Notes: generated by a model not told the origin, from the sequence alone. A DNA stretch of 7,187 nucleotides from Pseudomonadota bacterium (GCA_023426855.1 JAEZBU010000293.1:1-7187), one strand, 5' to 3'. Shown: positions 1-6,249, numbered from the stretch's first letter. Numbers and translations are program-made.

Positions 1-1
1 G

Positions 2-352
2 GCCCCACCGCCACAATTCCCGGCCCAGGCCAGCGCCGCCGGGATGCCGCGCATGGCGCCGCCGGTCGCCGCCGCACGTCCCGCCCCGCCGCCACGCCCG
101 GAGCCGACCGCCTGTCGTGTTCTGATGGCGAGCTACGGCGGCACGAAAACGATGCTGATCCGCCACGTCGCGCCGGACGCCATCGAGTTCACCGCGCTCA
201 AAGTTCTGGACGGCTTCGAGCAGTCGATGACCGATAGCTATCTCAAGGTGCACGCGCCCGGCGGTACAGTAATCGGCCAGTATCCGTCGTCCGACGATGC
301 CTTCGCGCAGGCGTTCCGCTTATGCCCGGGCGCCGAGCGCCGCGCCGGCTGA
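2..352 (+). CDS. 3' end of an unrecognised, probably exported protein with Pro/Ala-rich linker
   Basis: The frame is open from the left edge to a TGA at 350-352, so the gene probably begins outside the window. An ATG at 44 lies inside the same frame but has no convincing ribosome binding site and sits in the middle of the low-complexity stretch, so I read it as internal. The first roughly 36 visible residues are almost all Ala, Pro, Gly, Gln and Arg, which looks like a flexible linker. They are followed by a compact segment of about 75 residues with normal composition, containing stretches such as CRVLMASYGGTK and VIGQYPSSDDAFAQAFRLC. The only two cysteines bracket this segment, which would suit a disulfide in a periplasmic domain; that is inference. 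I do not recognise the family. It is followed by a 130-base gap and then phrB on the same strand. Confidence 0.6.
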   Translation, partial: APPPQFPAQASAAGMPRMAPPVAAARPAPPPRPEPTACRVLMASYGGTKTMLIRHVAPDAIEFTALKVLDGFEQSMTDSYLKVHAPGGTVIGQYPSSDDAFAQAFRLCPGAERRAG

Positions 353-482
353 TCGCGCACTTTCCCGCCTCGCCGATCGTCGCAACCCGAGCCGAAGCCG
401 GGCAATGCGCGTTACTGCTGGACGCGGCCGATGGCTTGCCGCGATTTAATGCCGTCAATCGCCCAACTGATGGAGAAGCGGC

Positions 483-1916
483 GTGGCTCAGGCCCCGGTC
501 ATCGTCTGGTTCCGGCAGGTGATGCGGGTTACCGATCATCCAGCACTGACTGCCGCTGTGGCGACAGGCCAACCCGTGATCGTGCTTTACGTTCTCGATG
601 ACGACGCAGCCGGCGCATGGCGGTTTGGCGGGGCGCGACGCTGGTGGCTGCACCACAGCATCACCGCGCTGGATTGTGAACTGCGAGAACGCGGCAACCG
701 CCTCATTCTGCGTCGCGGCGATGCCGTGAAGATCATCGCCGAACTCGCAAAGCAGCAGGGCACAACCACAGTGTTCGCGACCCGCAGCTACGAGCCGTTT
801 GCCCGCAACCTTGAAGACAATCTCAAAACTGCGTTGTCGGATGAAGGCATAGACTTGAAACGTTACGGCGGGACGCTGTTGTTCGAACCGGACGACGTCG
901 CAACGAAATCCGGCGGGCCATTCAAGGTCTACACGCCGTTCTGGCGCGCCGTTTCCGAGCGGCATCCGCGCCCGCCGCAGCGTGCGCCGAAATCCATTCC
1001 CGCCCCGGATCGTCTGCCACGCAGCGATAAACTCGAAAATTGGGGTCTGCTACCGACCAAGCCGGATTGGGCCGGCGGCCTGCGCGAAACATGGGTGCCC
1101 GGTGAGGCCGCCGCCGCGGAGCAGCTCGCGACGTTCCTGGATGAAGCGGTCGATGACTACCAAACCCAGCGCGACCGGCCCGACAAGTCCGGCACGTCGC
1201 GCCTGTCGCCTTACCTTGCAAATGGCGAGATCAGCCCAAACGCATGCTGGCACGCAGCCTTGACGCGCGGCACCGGCAACGGCGTCGAGACCTTTCGCAA
1301 GGAGCTGGTCTGGCGCGAATTCTCCTACCACCTGCTGTTTCATTGGCCGGATCTGCCGTCCGCGCCGTTTCGTCCGGAATTTGCGGACTTTCCCTGGTCG
1401 TCAGCGAGAAAGCCGCTGGAAGCGTGGCAGAAGGGCCAGACCGGCTATCCGATCGTCGACGCCGGCATGCGCGAGCTTTGGCACACCGGATGGATGCATA
1501 ATCGCGTGCGCATGGTCGCTGCCTCGTTTCTGATTAAGCACCTGCTGATCCCCTGGCAGCAAGGCGAAGCCTGGTTCTGGGACACCCTGACTGACGCAGA
1601 TCTGGCCAATAATTCCGCGAGTTGGCAGTGGGTCGCGGGTTCAGGGGCGGATGCCGCGCCCTATTTTCGCATCTTCAATCCGGTCAAGCAGGGCGAGACG
1701 TTCGATCCGAACGGTGATTATGTCCGCCGATGGGTGCCTGAAATCGCCGCTCTGCCGGCAAAGCACATCCATGCGCCATGGGATGCCCCCGCCGACGTGC
1801 TGAAAAAGGCCGGAATAACGCTCGGCAATACCTATCCGCGGCCCATCATCGACCACGCGGACGCCCGCAAACGTGCGCTCGCCGCCTTCGCGCAATTGAA
1901 ATCTGCGGCCGAATGA
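483..1916 (+). CDS. phrB: Deoxyribodipyrimidine photo-lyase (class I CPD photolyase)
   Basis: This cytoplasmic flavoprotein uses blue or near-UV light to split cyclobutane pyrimidine dimers in DNA. At 477 residues it is close to E. coli PhrB (472). The N-terminal alpha/beta antenna domain covers about residues 5-165 and the helical FAD-binding domain about 270-470. Family landmarks are clear: substrate-contacting E274 and W277 in KELVWREF; the block TGYPIVDAGMRELWHTGWMHNRVRM cannot be missed by position (about 320-345); and DAAPYFRIFNP follows the active site. The electron-transfer tryptophans match E. coli W306/W359/W382 as W305, W358 and W381, and the flavin-site residues match as D371 and N377. 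The start is GTG at 483, chosen because GGAGAAG lies at 472-478 and the protein then begins just before the first beta strand. One oddity is RQVMR at residues 11-15, where the family usually has R-x-D-L-R. It stands in the same direction as hemN, but a regulatory gap suggests a separate promoter for hemN. Confidence 0.96.
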   Translation: MAQAPVIVWFRQVMRVTDHPALTAAVATGQPVIVLYVLDDDAAGAWRFGGARRWWLHHSITALDCELRERGNRLILRRGDAVKIIAELAKQQGTTTVFATRSYEPFARNLEDNLKTALSDEGIDLKRYGGTLLFEPDDVATKSGGPFKVYTPFWRAVSERHPRPPQRAPKSIPAPDRLPRSDKLENWGLLPTKPDWAGGLRETWVPGEAAAAEQLATFLDEAVDDYQTQRDRPDKSGTSRLSPYLANGEISPNACWHAALTRGTGNGVETFRKELVWREFSYHLLFHWPDLPSAPFRPEFADFPWSSARKPLEAWQKGQTGYPIVDAGMRELWHTGWMHNRVRMVAASFLIKHLLIPWQQGEAWFWDTLTDADLANNSASWQWVAGSGADAAPYFRIFNPVKQGETFDPNGDYVRRWVPEIAALPAKHIHAPWDAPADVLKKAGITLGNTYPRPIIDHADARKRALAAFAQLKSAAE

Positions 1917-1955
1917 AGCCGTCACAAACCGTTGCAATTCACGCATTCACACGGT

Positions 1956-1969
1956 TTGATCATGCGCAA
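1956..1969 (+). promoter_or_regulatory. FixK/FNR-type box upstream of hemN
   Basis: The sequence TTGA-TCATGC-GCAA matches the rhizobial FixK2 consensus TTG(A/C)-N6-(T/G)CAA at every defined position, and the left half is the full FNR half-site TTGAT. It lies 40 bases after the phrB stop and about 190 bases before hemN. Activators of the CRP/FNR family usually sit about 41 bases upstream of the transcription start, which predicts a start near 2003 and a leader of about 150 nt. The -10 region expected near 1991-1996 is not a strong match. Haem genes of this kind are known FixK2 targets in Bradyrhizobium; use of this site here is inferred. Confidence 0.7.
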
Positions 1970-2066
1970 CGCCAGCTCCAGCAATTGCATCTACGGCTGA
2001 TGCCGAACGCGCGAAGTTGGGAGAATTTAAAGGCTGTTTCCAGATCTTCGCGATTGGGACGTCGAC

Positions 2067-2156
2067 ATGAGCCTGATGACGTTAAAAATGGCCCCCCGTG
2101 ACGCAGGGGGGAACACTCCTCCTCGCATTGCAACGCCGCAGGCCGCGGAGGCGTAA
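2067..2156 (+). CDS. Possible 29-codon leader ORF overlapping the hemN start
   Basis: An ATG at 2067 opens a 29-codon frame (begins MSLMTLKMAPRD, ends ATPQAAEA) whose TAA at 2154-2156 shares its last base with the hemN ATG, giving the stop-start junction TAATG. A partial Shine-Dalgarno GGGA lies at 2056-2059, seven bases upstream. The frame is closed upstream by a TAA at 2028-2030, so no longer version exists. It lies downstream of the transcription start predicted from the FixK box. The overlap would allow translational coupling to hemN, whose own ribosome binding site lies inside this ORF. No family is recognised, and a frame this short can arise by chance, so this is a candidate only. Confidence 0.3.
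   Translation: MSLMTLKMAPRDAGGNTPPRIATPQAAEA
2092..2111. other. GC hairpin in the hemN leader (terminator-like on the - strand)
   Basis: Six C residues (2092-2097) pair perfectly with six G residues (2106-2111); inside, TG (2099-2100) can pair with CA (2104-2105) around a bulged G. On the + strand the hairpin is followed by AACACTCC with no T-run, so it should not end hemN-directed transcription. On the - strand it is followed three bases later by five T residues (from 2085-2089), the arrangement of an intrinsic terminator, but no - strand gene is seen to end here. It sits about 45 bases before the hemN start and may shape the leader RNA. Confidence 0.5.
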
Positions 2157-3499
2157 TGAACCCCGACGTTCTGCAACGCTATGCGGCGCCGGTTCCGCGC
2201 TATACCAGCTATCCGACCGCCCCGCATTTCACCGATGCGGTGAACGGCGACACATATGGTTCGTGGCTCGGCGAGCTTCCCAGCGGTGCCGCGCTGTCGC
2301 TCTATCTGCACATTCCGTTCTGCGACCGCCTGTGCTGGTATTGCGGATGCACCACCAAGGCGACGCGCCAGTATCATCCGGTCGCGACCTATCTCGATTT
2401 CCTGATCACCGAACTGAATACAGTTGCAGACCGGCTGCCCGCCGGTTGCCGCACCGTCAATATTCATTGGGGCGGCGGCTCGCCGAGCATTTTGCAGCCC
2501 GACGACATTCTGCGGCTGTCGGCACTCCTGAAGGCGCGCTTCAACCTGACGAGCGGCACCGAGTTCGCCGTTGAAATCGATCCCGGCTACATCGACTCCC
2601 AGCGCATCGCGGCGTTTGCCGAAGCCGGCGTCAACCGGGTCAGCATCGGGGTGCAGGACTTCTCATCGGACGTGCAGGCCGCGATCAACCGTCCGCAGTC
2701 GGTCGAAACCACGCGGCAGGTGGTGACGCAGTTTCGCGACGCAGGGGTACGCAGCGTCAATATCGATCTGGTTTACGGCCTTCCACATCAGACGCGTACC
2801 AGTGTCGACCAGACGATCGCGGAAGTCATCGCGATGGCTCCCGATCGCATCGCCCTGTTCGGCTATGCGCATCTCCCGTCGCGGCTGACGCATCAGCGGC
2901 TCATCCCGGATGAAACCCTGCCCGGCGTCACCGAGCGCTTCGCCCAGGCCAATCGCGCCGCCAACCGTCTCACAGCGGCGGGCTTCCGGCGCATCGGGCT
3001 GGATCACTTCGCGCGGCCCGACGACCATCTGGCGCAAAGCCGCGTGCATCGCAATTTCCAGGGCTACACCACCGATGCCGCCGACGCCCTGCTCGGCTTC
3101 GGCACCTCGGCGATCGGCAAGCTGCCGCAAGGCTACGTGCAGAACAGCGCCGCCACGCCCGACTATCAGCGCCGCATCGCTGGGCATGGACTGGCGATAG
3201 CGCGTGGTCGTGCGCTGACCGACGAGGATCGCGCGCGCGGCTTCGTCATCGAGCGCCTGATGTGCGATCTCGCCTTTCCGGCCGATGAACTGAAAGTACG
3301 TTTTCCGGATATGGCGGAGCCTTTGATCGCCGAAGCCGAGGCTGTGCTGGAATCCGATACGGATGGCCTTGTCGCCCCGCTGGCCAACAGCGGCATCTTT
3401 CGCGTTACGGAAAAGGGGCGCATCTTTCTGCGCAGCCTATGCGCGTGCTTCGACGGCTATTTCGGCCAGAGCGAGACGCGGTATTCAACCGGCGTTTAG
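2156..3499 (+). CDS. hemN: Oxygen-independent coproporphyrinogen III oxidase (radical SAM)
   Basis: HemN is a cytoplasmic radical-SAM enzyme that decarboxylates two propionate side chains of coproporphyrinogen III to give protoporphyrinogen IX without oxygen, allowing haem (and chlorophyll) synthesis under anoxic or microoxic conditions. The cluster motif C56-x3-C60-x2-C63-x-C65 matches the E. coli ligands C62/C66/C69/C71, and Y50 lies six residues before it as in E. coli Y56. The SAM-binding GGG is at 106-108, the acidic VEIDP segment at about 139-143, SIGVQDF at 163-169, and NFQGYTT at about 300-306. The N-terminal PRYTSYPTA (15-22) and the C-terminal LCACFDGYF are typical. At 447 residues it is near the E. 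coli length of 457; the segment DDHLAQSRVHRN (289-300) seems a few residues shorter than usual. GGAGG at 2147-2151, four bases before the ATG, fixes the start. The FixK-type box at 1956 suggests low-oxygen induction. It converges with the Cys-rich gene, 43 bases apart. Confidence 0.97.
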   Translation: MNPDVLQRYAAPVPRYTSYPTAPHFTDAVNGDTYGSWLGELPSGAALSLYLHIPFCDRLCWYCGCTTKATRQYHPVATYLDFLITELNTVADRLPAGCRTVNIHWGGGSPSILQPDDILRLSALLKARFNLTSGTEFAVEIDPGYIDSQRIAAFAEAGVNRVSIGVQDFSSDVQAAINRPQSVETTRQVVTQFRDAGVRSVNIDLVYGLPHQTRTSVDQTIAEVIAMAPDRIALFGYAHLPSRLTHQRLIPDETLPGVTERFAQANRAANRLTAAGFRRIGLDHFARPDDHLAQSRVHRNFQGYTTDAADALLGFGTSAIGKLPQGYVQNSAATPDYQRRIAGHGLAIARGRALTDEDRARGFVIERLMCDLAFPADELKVRFPDMAEPLIAEAEAVLESDTDGLVAPLANSGIFRVTEKGRIFLRSLCACFDGYFGQSETRYSTGV

Positions 3500-3542
3500 T
3501 GTCGTTGAGATCGCCGTGACGCGCAGCCCGTATCCAGCAATC

Positions 3543-4070
3543 TCAGTGCGTGCGCCCACGCGTTTGCAGCTGAGCCATTGCCATGGCATCGCAGATAGCA
3601 TTCGCGGATAGGATGCGGTCGCAGCCGCGCAGCCGCGCACCAAGGCTTTCCGCGCCTTCGACAACGTCGTCTATGGTCGAGCTTTCGAGCAACGCATAAG
3701 CGCAAGCGCGCATCGCGGGGCAGGCCCCATGCTGGCTTGCGGCAACCATGGAGATCGCGACGCATTCGTCACGGCAAAAGCGCGCGCATTGTGCCGGATA
3801 AACTTCGATCGAGCGGCAAGACGCGTCGCGGATCGCACGCACCCAGCAAGCCAGATCGGTCAGCACGGGCTTAGCCTGCTTTTCGCCCAGCACATTGGCA
3901 TAGGTCGCCCAGGCAAATTCCCAGCACGAAATATCGCCGGTCTGATAACCAGCGATCCAGCTACGAAATCCGATCCCGACGAGCTTTTCGGTCTCGGTGA
4001 GCCTCGGTTGACGTGTAATGCCGACTGAGAGTTCCGCAGTCGGCGCCTGCAATGTGAGCTTGCTCTGCAT
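3543..4070 (-). CDS. Unrecognised small cysteine-rich protein
   Basis: I do not recognise this 175-residue protein. It has no signal peptide or membrane segment, and its sequence looks mostly helical after about residue 25. It carries ten cysteines (49, 75, 85, 95, 99, 103, 117, 123, 150, 160), an unusually high share for a cytoplasmic protein. Three of them form C95-x3-C99-x3-C103, a spacing that would place them on one face of a helix. Paired Cys-x3-Cys on helices is known from copper-storage four-helix-bundle proteins (Csp), but the overall sequence is not an obvious match and disulfides or another metal are equally possible. The ATG at 4070 is the first start after an in-frame TAA at 4080-4082; no good ribosome binding site is visible, so expression strength is uncertain. 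It follows the iron-binding protein gene on the same strand, 77 bases away across a hairpin, and may depend on read-through from it. Confidence 0.75.
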   Translation of the reverse strand: MQSKLTLQAPTAELSVGITRQPRLTETEKLVGIGFRSWIAGYQTGDISCWEFAWATYANVLGEKQAKPVLTDLACWVRAIRDASCRSIEVYPAQCARFCRDECVAISMVAASQHGACPAMRACAYALLESSTIDDVVEGAESLGARLRGCDRILSANAICDAMAMAQLQTRGRTH

Positions 4071-4109
4071 GGTCGAAGACTTTTACCGGGAGATCGTTCC
4101 ACCAGAAGC

Positions 4110-4138
4110 GACGGTCCCCGCTGTCAGCGAGGACCGTC
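4110..4138 (-). terminator. Stem-loop between the iron-binding protein gene and the Cys-rich gene
   Basis: Eight base pairs (4110-4117 with 4131-4138, GACGGTCC with GGACCGTC) continue, after one C-A mismatch, into four more (CGCT with AGCG) closing a three-base loop. It begins 10 bases past the stop of the iron-binding protein gene. On the - strand it is followed by GCTTCTGGT, which is poor in T, so it may be a weak or partial terminator, or an RNA-stabilising 3' structure that lowers expression of the next gene, rather than a full stop. Confidence 0.45.
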
Positions 4139-4147
4139 TGCATTCTA

Positions 4148-5203
4148 TCAGGACGCCGGACCAGCGTCGAAGTTGACCTTGTCCACCATATCCGAAGCGG
4201 CCTTGCGATGCTTGGCGACTTCAGCGAGCGGAACAGCATCCGGCTTCAGCTTGCCCCAGGACTGCACGACGTCCGACGGAGCCACGCTGGAGTTCACAGG
4301 ATATTCGCTGTTGACCTGCGCGTAGATACCCTGACCGTCAGCCGACGCCAGGAATTCCATAAGCTTCAGTGCATTGTCCTTGTTCGGCGCATTCTTGGCC
4401 AGCGCCATGCCGGAAATGTTGACGTGGCTGCCGCGATCCGCCGCATTCGGGAAAATGATGCGGACCGCATCCGCCCAAGCCTTCTGCTCAGGGTTCTTCA
4501 GCATCGCAGCCATATAGTAGGTGTTCGCAATCGCGATGTCGCAAAGACCAGCCTGCACGTCGCGTACCTGCTCGCGGTCGCCGCCAGCCGGCTTACGTGC
4601 CAAGTTCTCCTTCACGGCGCGCAGCCACTTTTCAGTTTCTGCTTCACCTTTGGTCGCGATCATCGCGGCGATCATGGAGGTGTTGTAGGCGTGCTTACCG
4701 GAGCGGGAGCAGATTTTGCCCTTCCATTTCGGATCGGCGAGTTCCTCATACGTGATCGCATCCTGCTTGACGCGATCCTTCGAGGCGTAGACGACGCGCG
4801 AGCGCATCGTCAGGCCGAACCATTGGCCCGCCGGATCGCGATAGCTCGCGGGAATGGCTTCTTCCAGCGCCTTCGAGTTCGCCGGCTGTGTTACACCCTG
4901 ATCGACAGCTTCCATCAAACGGGCGATATCGACCGTAAACAGAAGATCAGCCGGACTGTTACGGCCTTCTGCGGCCATGCGCTCGCTCAGACCGCTGCGT
5001 GCATAAACGACATTTGCTTTGATGCCAGTCTTGTCAGTGAATGCCTTCAACAGCGGATCGATCAAACCCGGCTCGCGATAGGAATAGATGTTGACCTCGC
5101 CGCTTGCCTGAGCGGCCACAGGAGCCAGAACCAGTGCAGCAAGAGAAAGAGAGATGGACGCACGAACGCCCTTGGCGCAAAACGCCTTCATCGCAGGTAG
5201 CAT
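4148..5203 (-). CDS. Periplasmic ferric-iron-binding protein of an ABC importer (FbpA/FutA type)
   Basis: This is a 351-residue solute-binding protein that would capture Fe3+ in the periplasm and pass it to an inner-membrane ABC permease. Residues 1-33 form a signal peptide (positive start, hydrophobic LALAALVLAP-like core, AQA cleavage site before SGEVNIYSYRE). The mature protein starts with the first strand of a class II binding fold. Tyrosine ligands typical of the family are visible: Y40/Y42 in NIYSYREPG, Y173 in KHAYNTS and the adjacent pair Y229-Y230 in NTYYMAAM. ATG at 5203 is preceded by GGAGA at 5211-5215, seven bases away, whereas the in-frame ATG at 5191 has none. No permease or ATPase gene is next to it, so partners must be encoded elsewhere. 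Upstream ICE-like boxes suggest iron control through Irr. Fe3+ is the most likely cargo, but the symbol (afuA, fbpA or futA) cannot be chosen from this sequence. Confidence 0.92.
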   Translation of the reverse strand: MLPAMKAFCAKGVRASISLSLAALVLAPVAAQASGEVNIYSYREPGLIDPLLKAFTDKTGIKANVVYARSGLSERMAAEGRNSPADLLFTVDIARLMEAVDQGVTQPANSKALEEAIPASYRDPAGQWFGLTMRSRVVYASKDRVKQDAITYEELADPKWKGKICSRSGKHAYNTSMIAAMIATKGEAETEKWLRAVKENLARKPAGGDREQVRDVQAGLCDIAIANTYYMAAMLKNPEQKAWADAVRIIFPNAADRGSHVNISGMALAKNAPNKDNALKLMEFLASADGQGIYAQVNSEYPVNSSVAPSDVVQSWGKLKPDAVPLAEVAKHRKAASDMVDKVNFDAGPAS

Positions 5204-5287
5204 CAGATTTTCTCCAATGTGCGGGGTTCAAATGCCCCGTATCGGACCGAGCGCGGGATCGATCCGGCGCGGGACCAAATCACCTAA

Positions 5288-5306
5288 CTTGACCGATCCT
5301 GTCAAG
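5288..5306 (-). promoter_or_regulatory. Inverted repeat with a -35-like TTGACA, possible promoter of the iron-binding protein gene
   Basis: CTTGAC (5288-5293) and GTCAAG (5301-5306) form a perfect six-base inverted repeat with a seven-base spacer. Read on the - strand the distal arm gives CTTGACA, a perfect -35 element (TTGACA at 5305-5300). At 17 bases spacing the -10 would be TGATTT, a poor match, so the promoter call is weak. The symmetric arms could instead be an operator for an unidentified dimeric regulator. Confidence 0.3.
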
Positions 5307-5351
5307 ATGAGATGGCGAAATAACGGGCCAATTCGATCAAGAAGTGCGCAG

Positions 5352-5369
5352 TTTAGAACGATCCTTAAA
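5352..5369. promoter_or_regulatory. Second ICE-like element, one perfect half-site
   Basis: The left half TTTAGAA (5352-5358) is an exact ICE half-site, while the right side, CCTTAAA (5363-5369), keeps only TAAA and with a four-base spacer. It touches the better copy at 5368-5384. It may be a half-site strengthening that operator, or chance in AT-rich DNA. Confidence 0.3.
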
Positions 5370-5384
5370 TAGAATTATTCAAAG
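5368..5384. promoter_or_regulatory. Irr-box (ICE)-like element, best copy
   Basis: Against the rhizobial iron control element TTTAGAA-N3-TTCTAAA, this site reads AATAGAA-TTA-TTCAAAG and matches 10 of 14 defined positions, including the TAGAA and TTC core. It overlaps a good - strand -10 candidate, TATACT (5388-5383), which lacks a convincing -35; a start there would give a leader of about 170 nt. Position over a promoter would suit repression. Binding by Irr is inferred from motif and from the downstream iron-binding protein gene. Confidence 0.4.
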
Positions 5385-5417
5385 TATAATCATCTCGGCC
5401 CTTGTAACTATCCAGAT

Positions 5418-5434
5418 CTTGTAATTATTCTAAT
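5418..5434. promoter_or_regulatory. Third ICE-like element
   Basis: CTTGTAA-TTA-TTCTAAT matches 10 of 14 defined ICE positions, with six of seven in the right half. Its centre is 50 bases from that of the best copy, about five helical turns, so both would face the same side of the DNA. Alone it would be unremarkable; the clustering is what supports it. Confidence 0.3.
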
Positions 5435-5529
5435 CCTAGAGTTCCGATCACGAACCGAGTGTAGCGTGCGCTGCCTTTCCGACGGCGGATCGCCACACTT
5501 CTGAAATGGTGTCGAGCGCCGCTATCAGC

Positions 5530-6249
5530 TTAATCGGGGTGCGTCGGCGGAAGATCGTAGTCCCGCGTCGTGCGTGCATCGTTGAGATCGCGAAACCGAG
5601 GCAGCGGGTCATGACCGCGCTCAAGCTGCTGCGCAAAATACGTCTGCAGATAGTTCACGGTCGCGTTGAGATCCAGCATCGGCCCGACCCAGCTCGCAGG
5701 CTGCGAAAGCTGACCATTGGGCATCACCAACACATACTGTCCCGGAATGGTCATCAGCCGGCATTCGCGCGCGACGCATACCTCGAACCCGCCCTCGATC
5801 AAAACGAATACCTCGTATCCGAGATCGCTGACGAACATCTCGATGATCGAACCGCGCACGCCGACCGACGCACTTGGCGTTCGCACCGCATAGTGCGTCG
5901 AGGGCTGTGAACCGGTCACGAAGCGCAATGCCCCGCGCGTCACGTTGATTGCCGCCTGCCCCGCACCTGATTGCGGATTGTAGACAAACCGGTCGATGAC
6001 GATCTGCGAGTTGGGACCGACGCTCAGGCTGGTCTTGTCGCGAAACAGGATCTGGGCCGACGAATCCGCGCCGGCGGCGATCGACTCGTTCTGCTGAATA
6101 GGTGTGCCCGAGCGCAAGGCGCCGGCTACGCTCCCCCTAACGTCATTGCGAACGGCAGCCGCCGAACCGACCTGACTGAACGCGCTGGTCGTCGTGCCAG
6201 TGAGAATGACGGCAGCAAGAAGAGCTACGATGCGCGTGATCCGGGACAT
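5530..6249 (-). CDS. Secreted FecR-domain protein
   Basis: This 239-residue protein has a signal peptide (MSRITRIVALLAAVILTGTT, likely cut near TSAFS, residues 21-25), so it should be periplasmic or surface-associated. A FecR-like beta domain fills about residues 35-155: GTPIQQNESI, then SSAQILFRDKTSLSVGPNS (64-81), IDRFVY (85-90), GALRFVTGS (107-114) and the TPSASVGVRGS (125-134) segment typical of the family. Two nearby cysteines, C158 and C163, may form a disulfide. Unlike the FecR anti-sigma regulator it has no cytoplasmic N-terminal domain or membrane anchor, and no sigma factor or TonB receptor lies nearby, so a structural or peptidoglycan/envelope role is more likely than signalling. 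The ATG at 6249 has GGGAGG at 6255-6260 and overlaps the stop of the upstream barrel gene (TGATG on the - strand), so the two are surely co-transcribed and probably translationally coupled. Confidence 0.88.
   Translation of the reverse strand: MSRITRIVALLAAVILTGTTTSAFSQVGSAAAVRNDVRGSVAGALRSGTPIQQNESIAAGADSSAQILFRDKTSLSVGPNSQIVIDRFVYNPQSGAGQAAINVTRGALRFVTGSQPSTHYAVRTPSASVGVRGSIIEMFVSDLGYEVFVLIEGGFEVCVARECRLMTIPGQYVLVMPNGQLSQPASWVGPMLDLNATVNYLQTYFAQQLERGHDPLPRFRDLNDARTTRDYDLPPTHPD

Larger units (their letters stand above)
5204..5529. other. AT-rich intergenic region between the FecR gene and the iron-binding protein gene
   Basis: This 326-base gap has no supportable gene. From the iron-binding protein gene outward on the - strand it holds the Shine-Dalgarno GGAGA (5211-5215), a small hairpin CGGGG/CCCCG (5222-5226 with 5235-5239) in the leader, GC-rich sequence with a repeated GCGCGGGA (from 5250 and from 5267), an inverted repeat at 5288-5306, and a strongly AT-rich stretch (about 5350-5440) with ICE-like sites. 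The part next to the FecR gene (about 5441-5529) shows no clear terminator. Confidence 0.7.

Noticed and set aside
322..522. 66-codon + strand frame bridging the first gene and phrB
   Set aside because: It overlaps both neighbours, has no ribosome binding site, and its last part is the photolyase sequence in another frame.
243..965. 240-codon frame on the - strand over the start of phrB
   Set aside because: It spans the intergenic gap and the antisense of a clear photolyase; no domain is recognised and its composition is that of an antisense shadow in GC-rich DNA.
2663..3187. 174-codon - strand frame inside hemN
   Set aside because: It is fully contained in the antisense of a well-supported gene and shows no family features.
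3506..3545. TGAGAT/ATCTCA pair between the convergent ends of hemN and the Cys-rich gene as a shared terminator
   Set aside because: The stem is only six pairs with a 28-base loop and no T-run on either side.
4208..5200. Long open frame (330 codons) on the + strand opposite the ferric-binding protein gene
   Set aside because: It mirrors the real gene, has odd composition (rich in Arg, His and Ile without family features), no ribosome binding site, and the opposite strand has a signal peptide and clear iron-binding motifs.
5385..5390. Perfect TATAAT on the + strand
   Set aside because: No suitable -35 lies upstream and no + strand gene follows; in this AT-rich stretch a chance match is likely.
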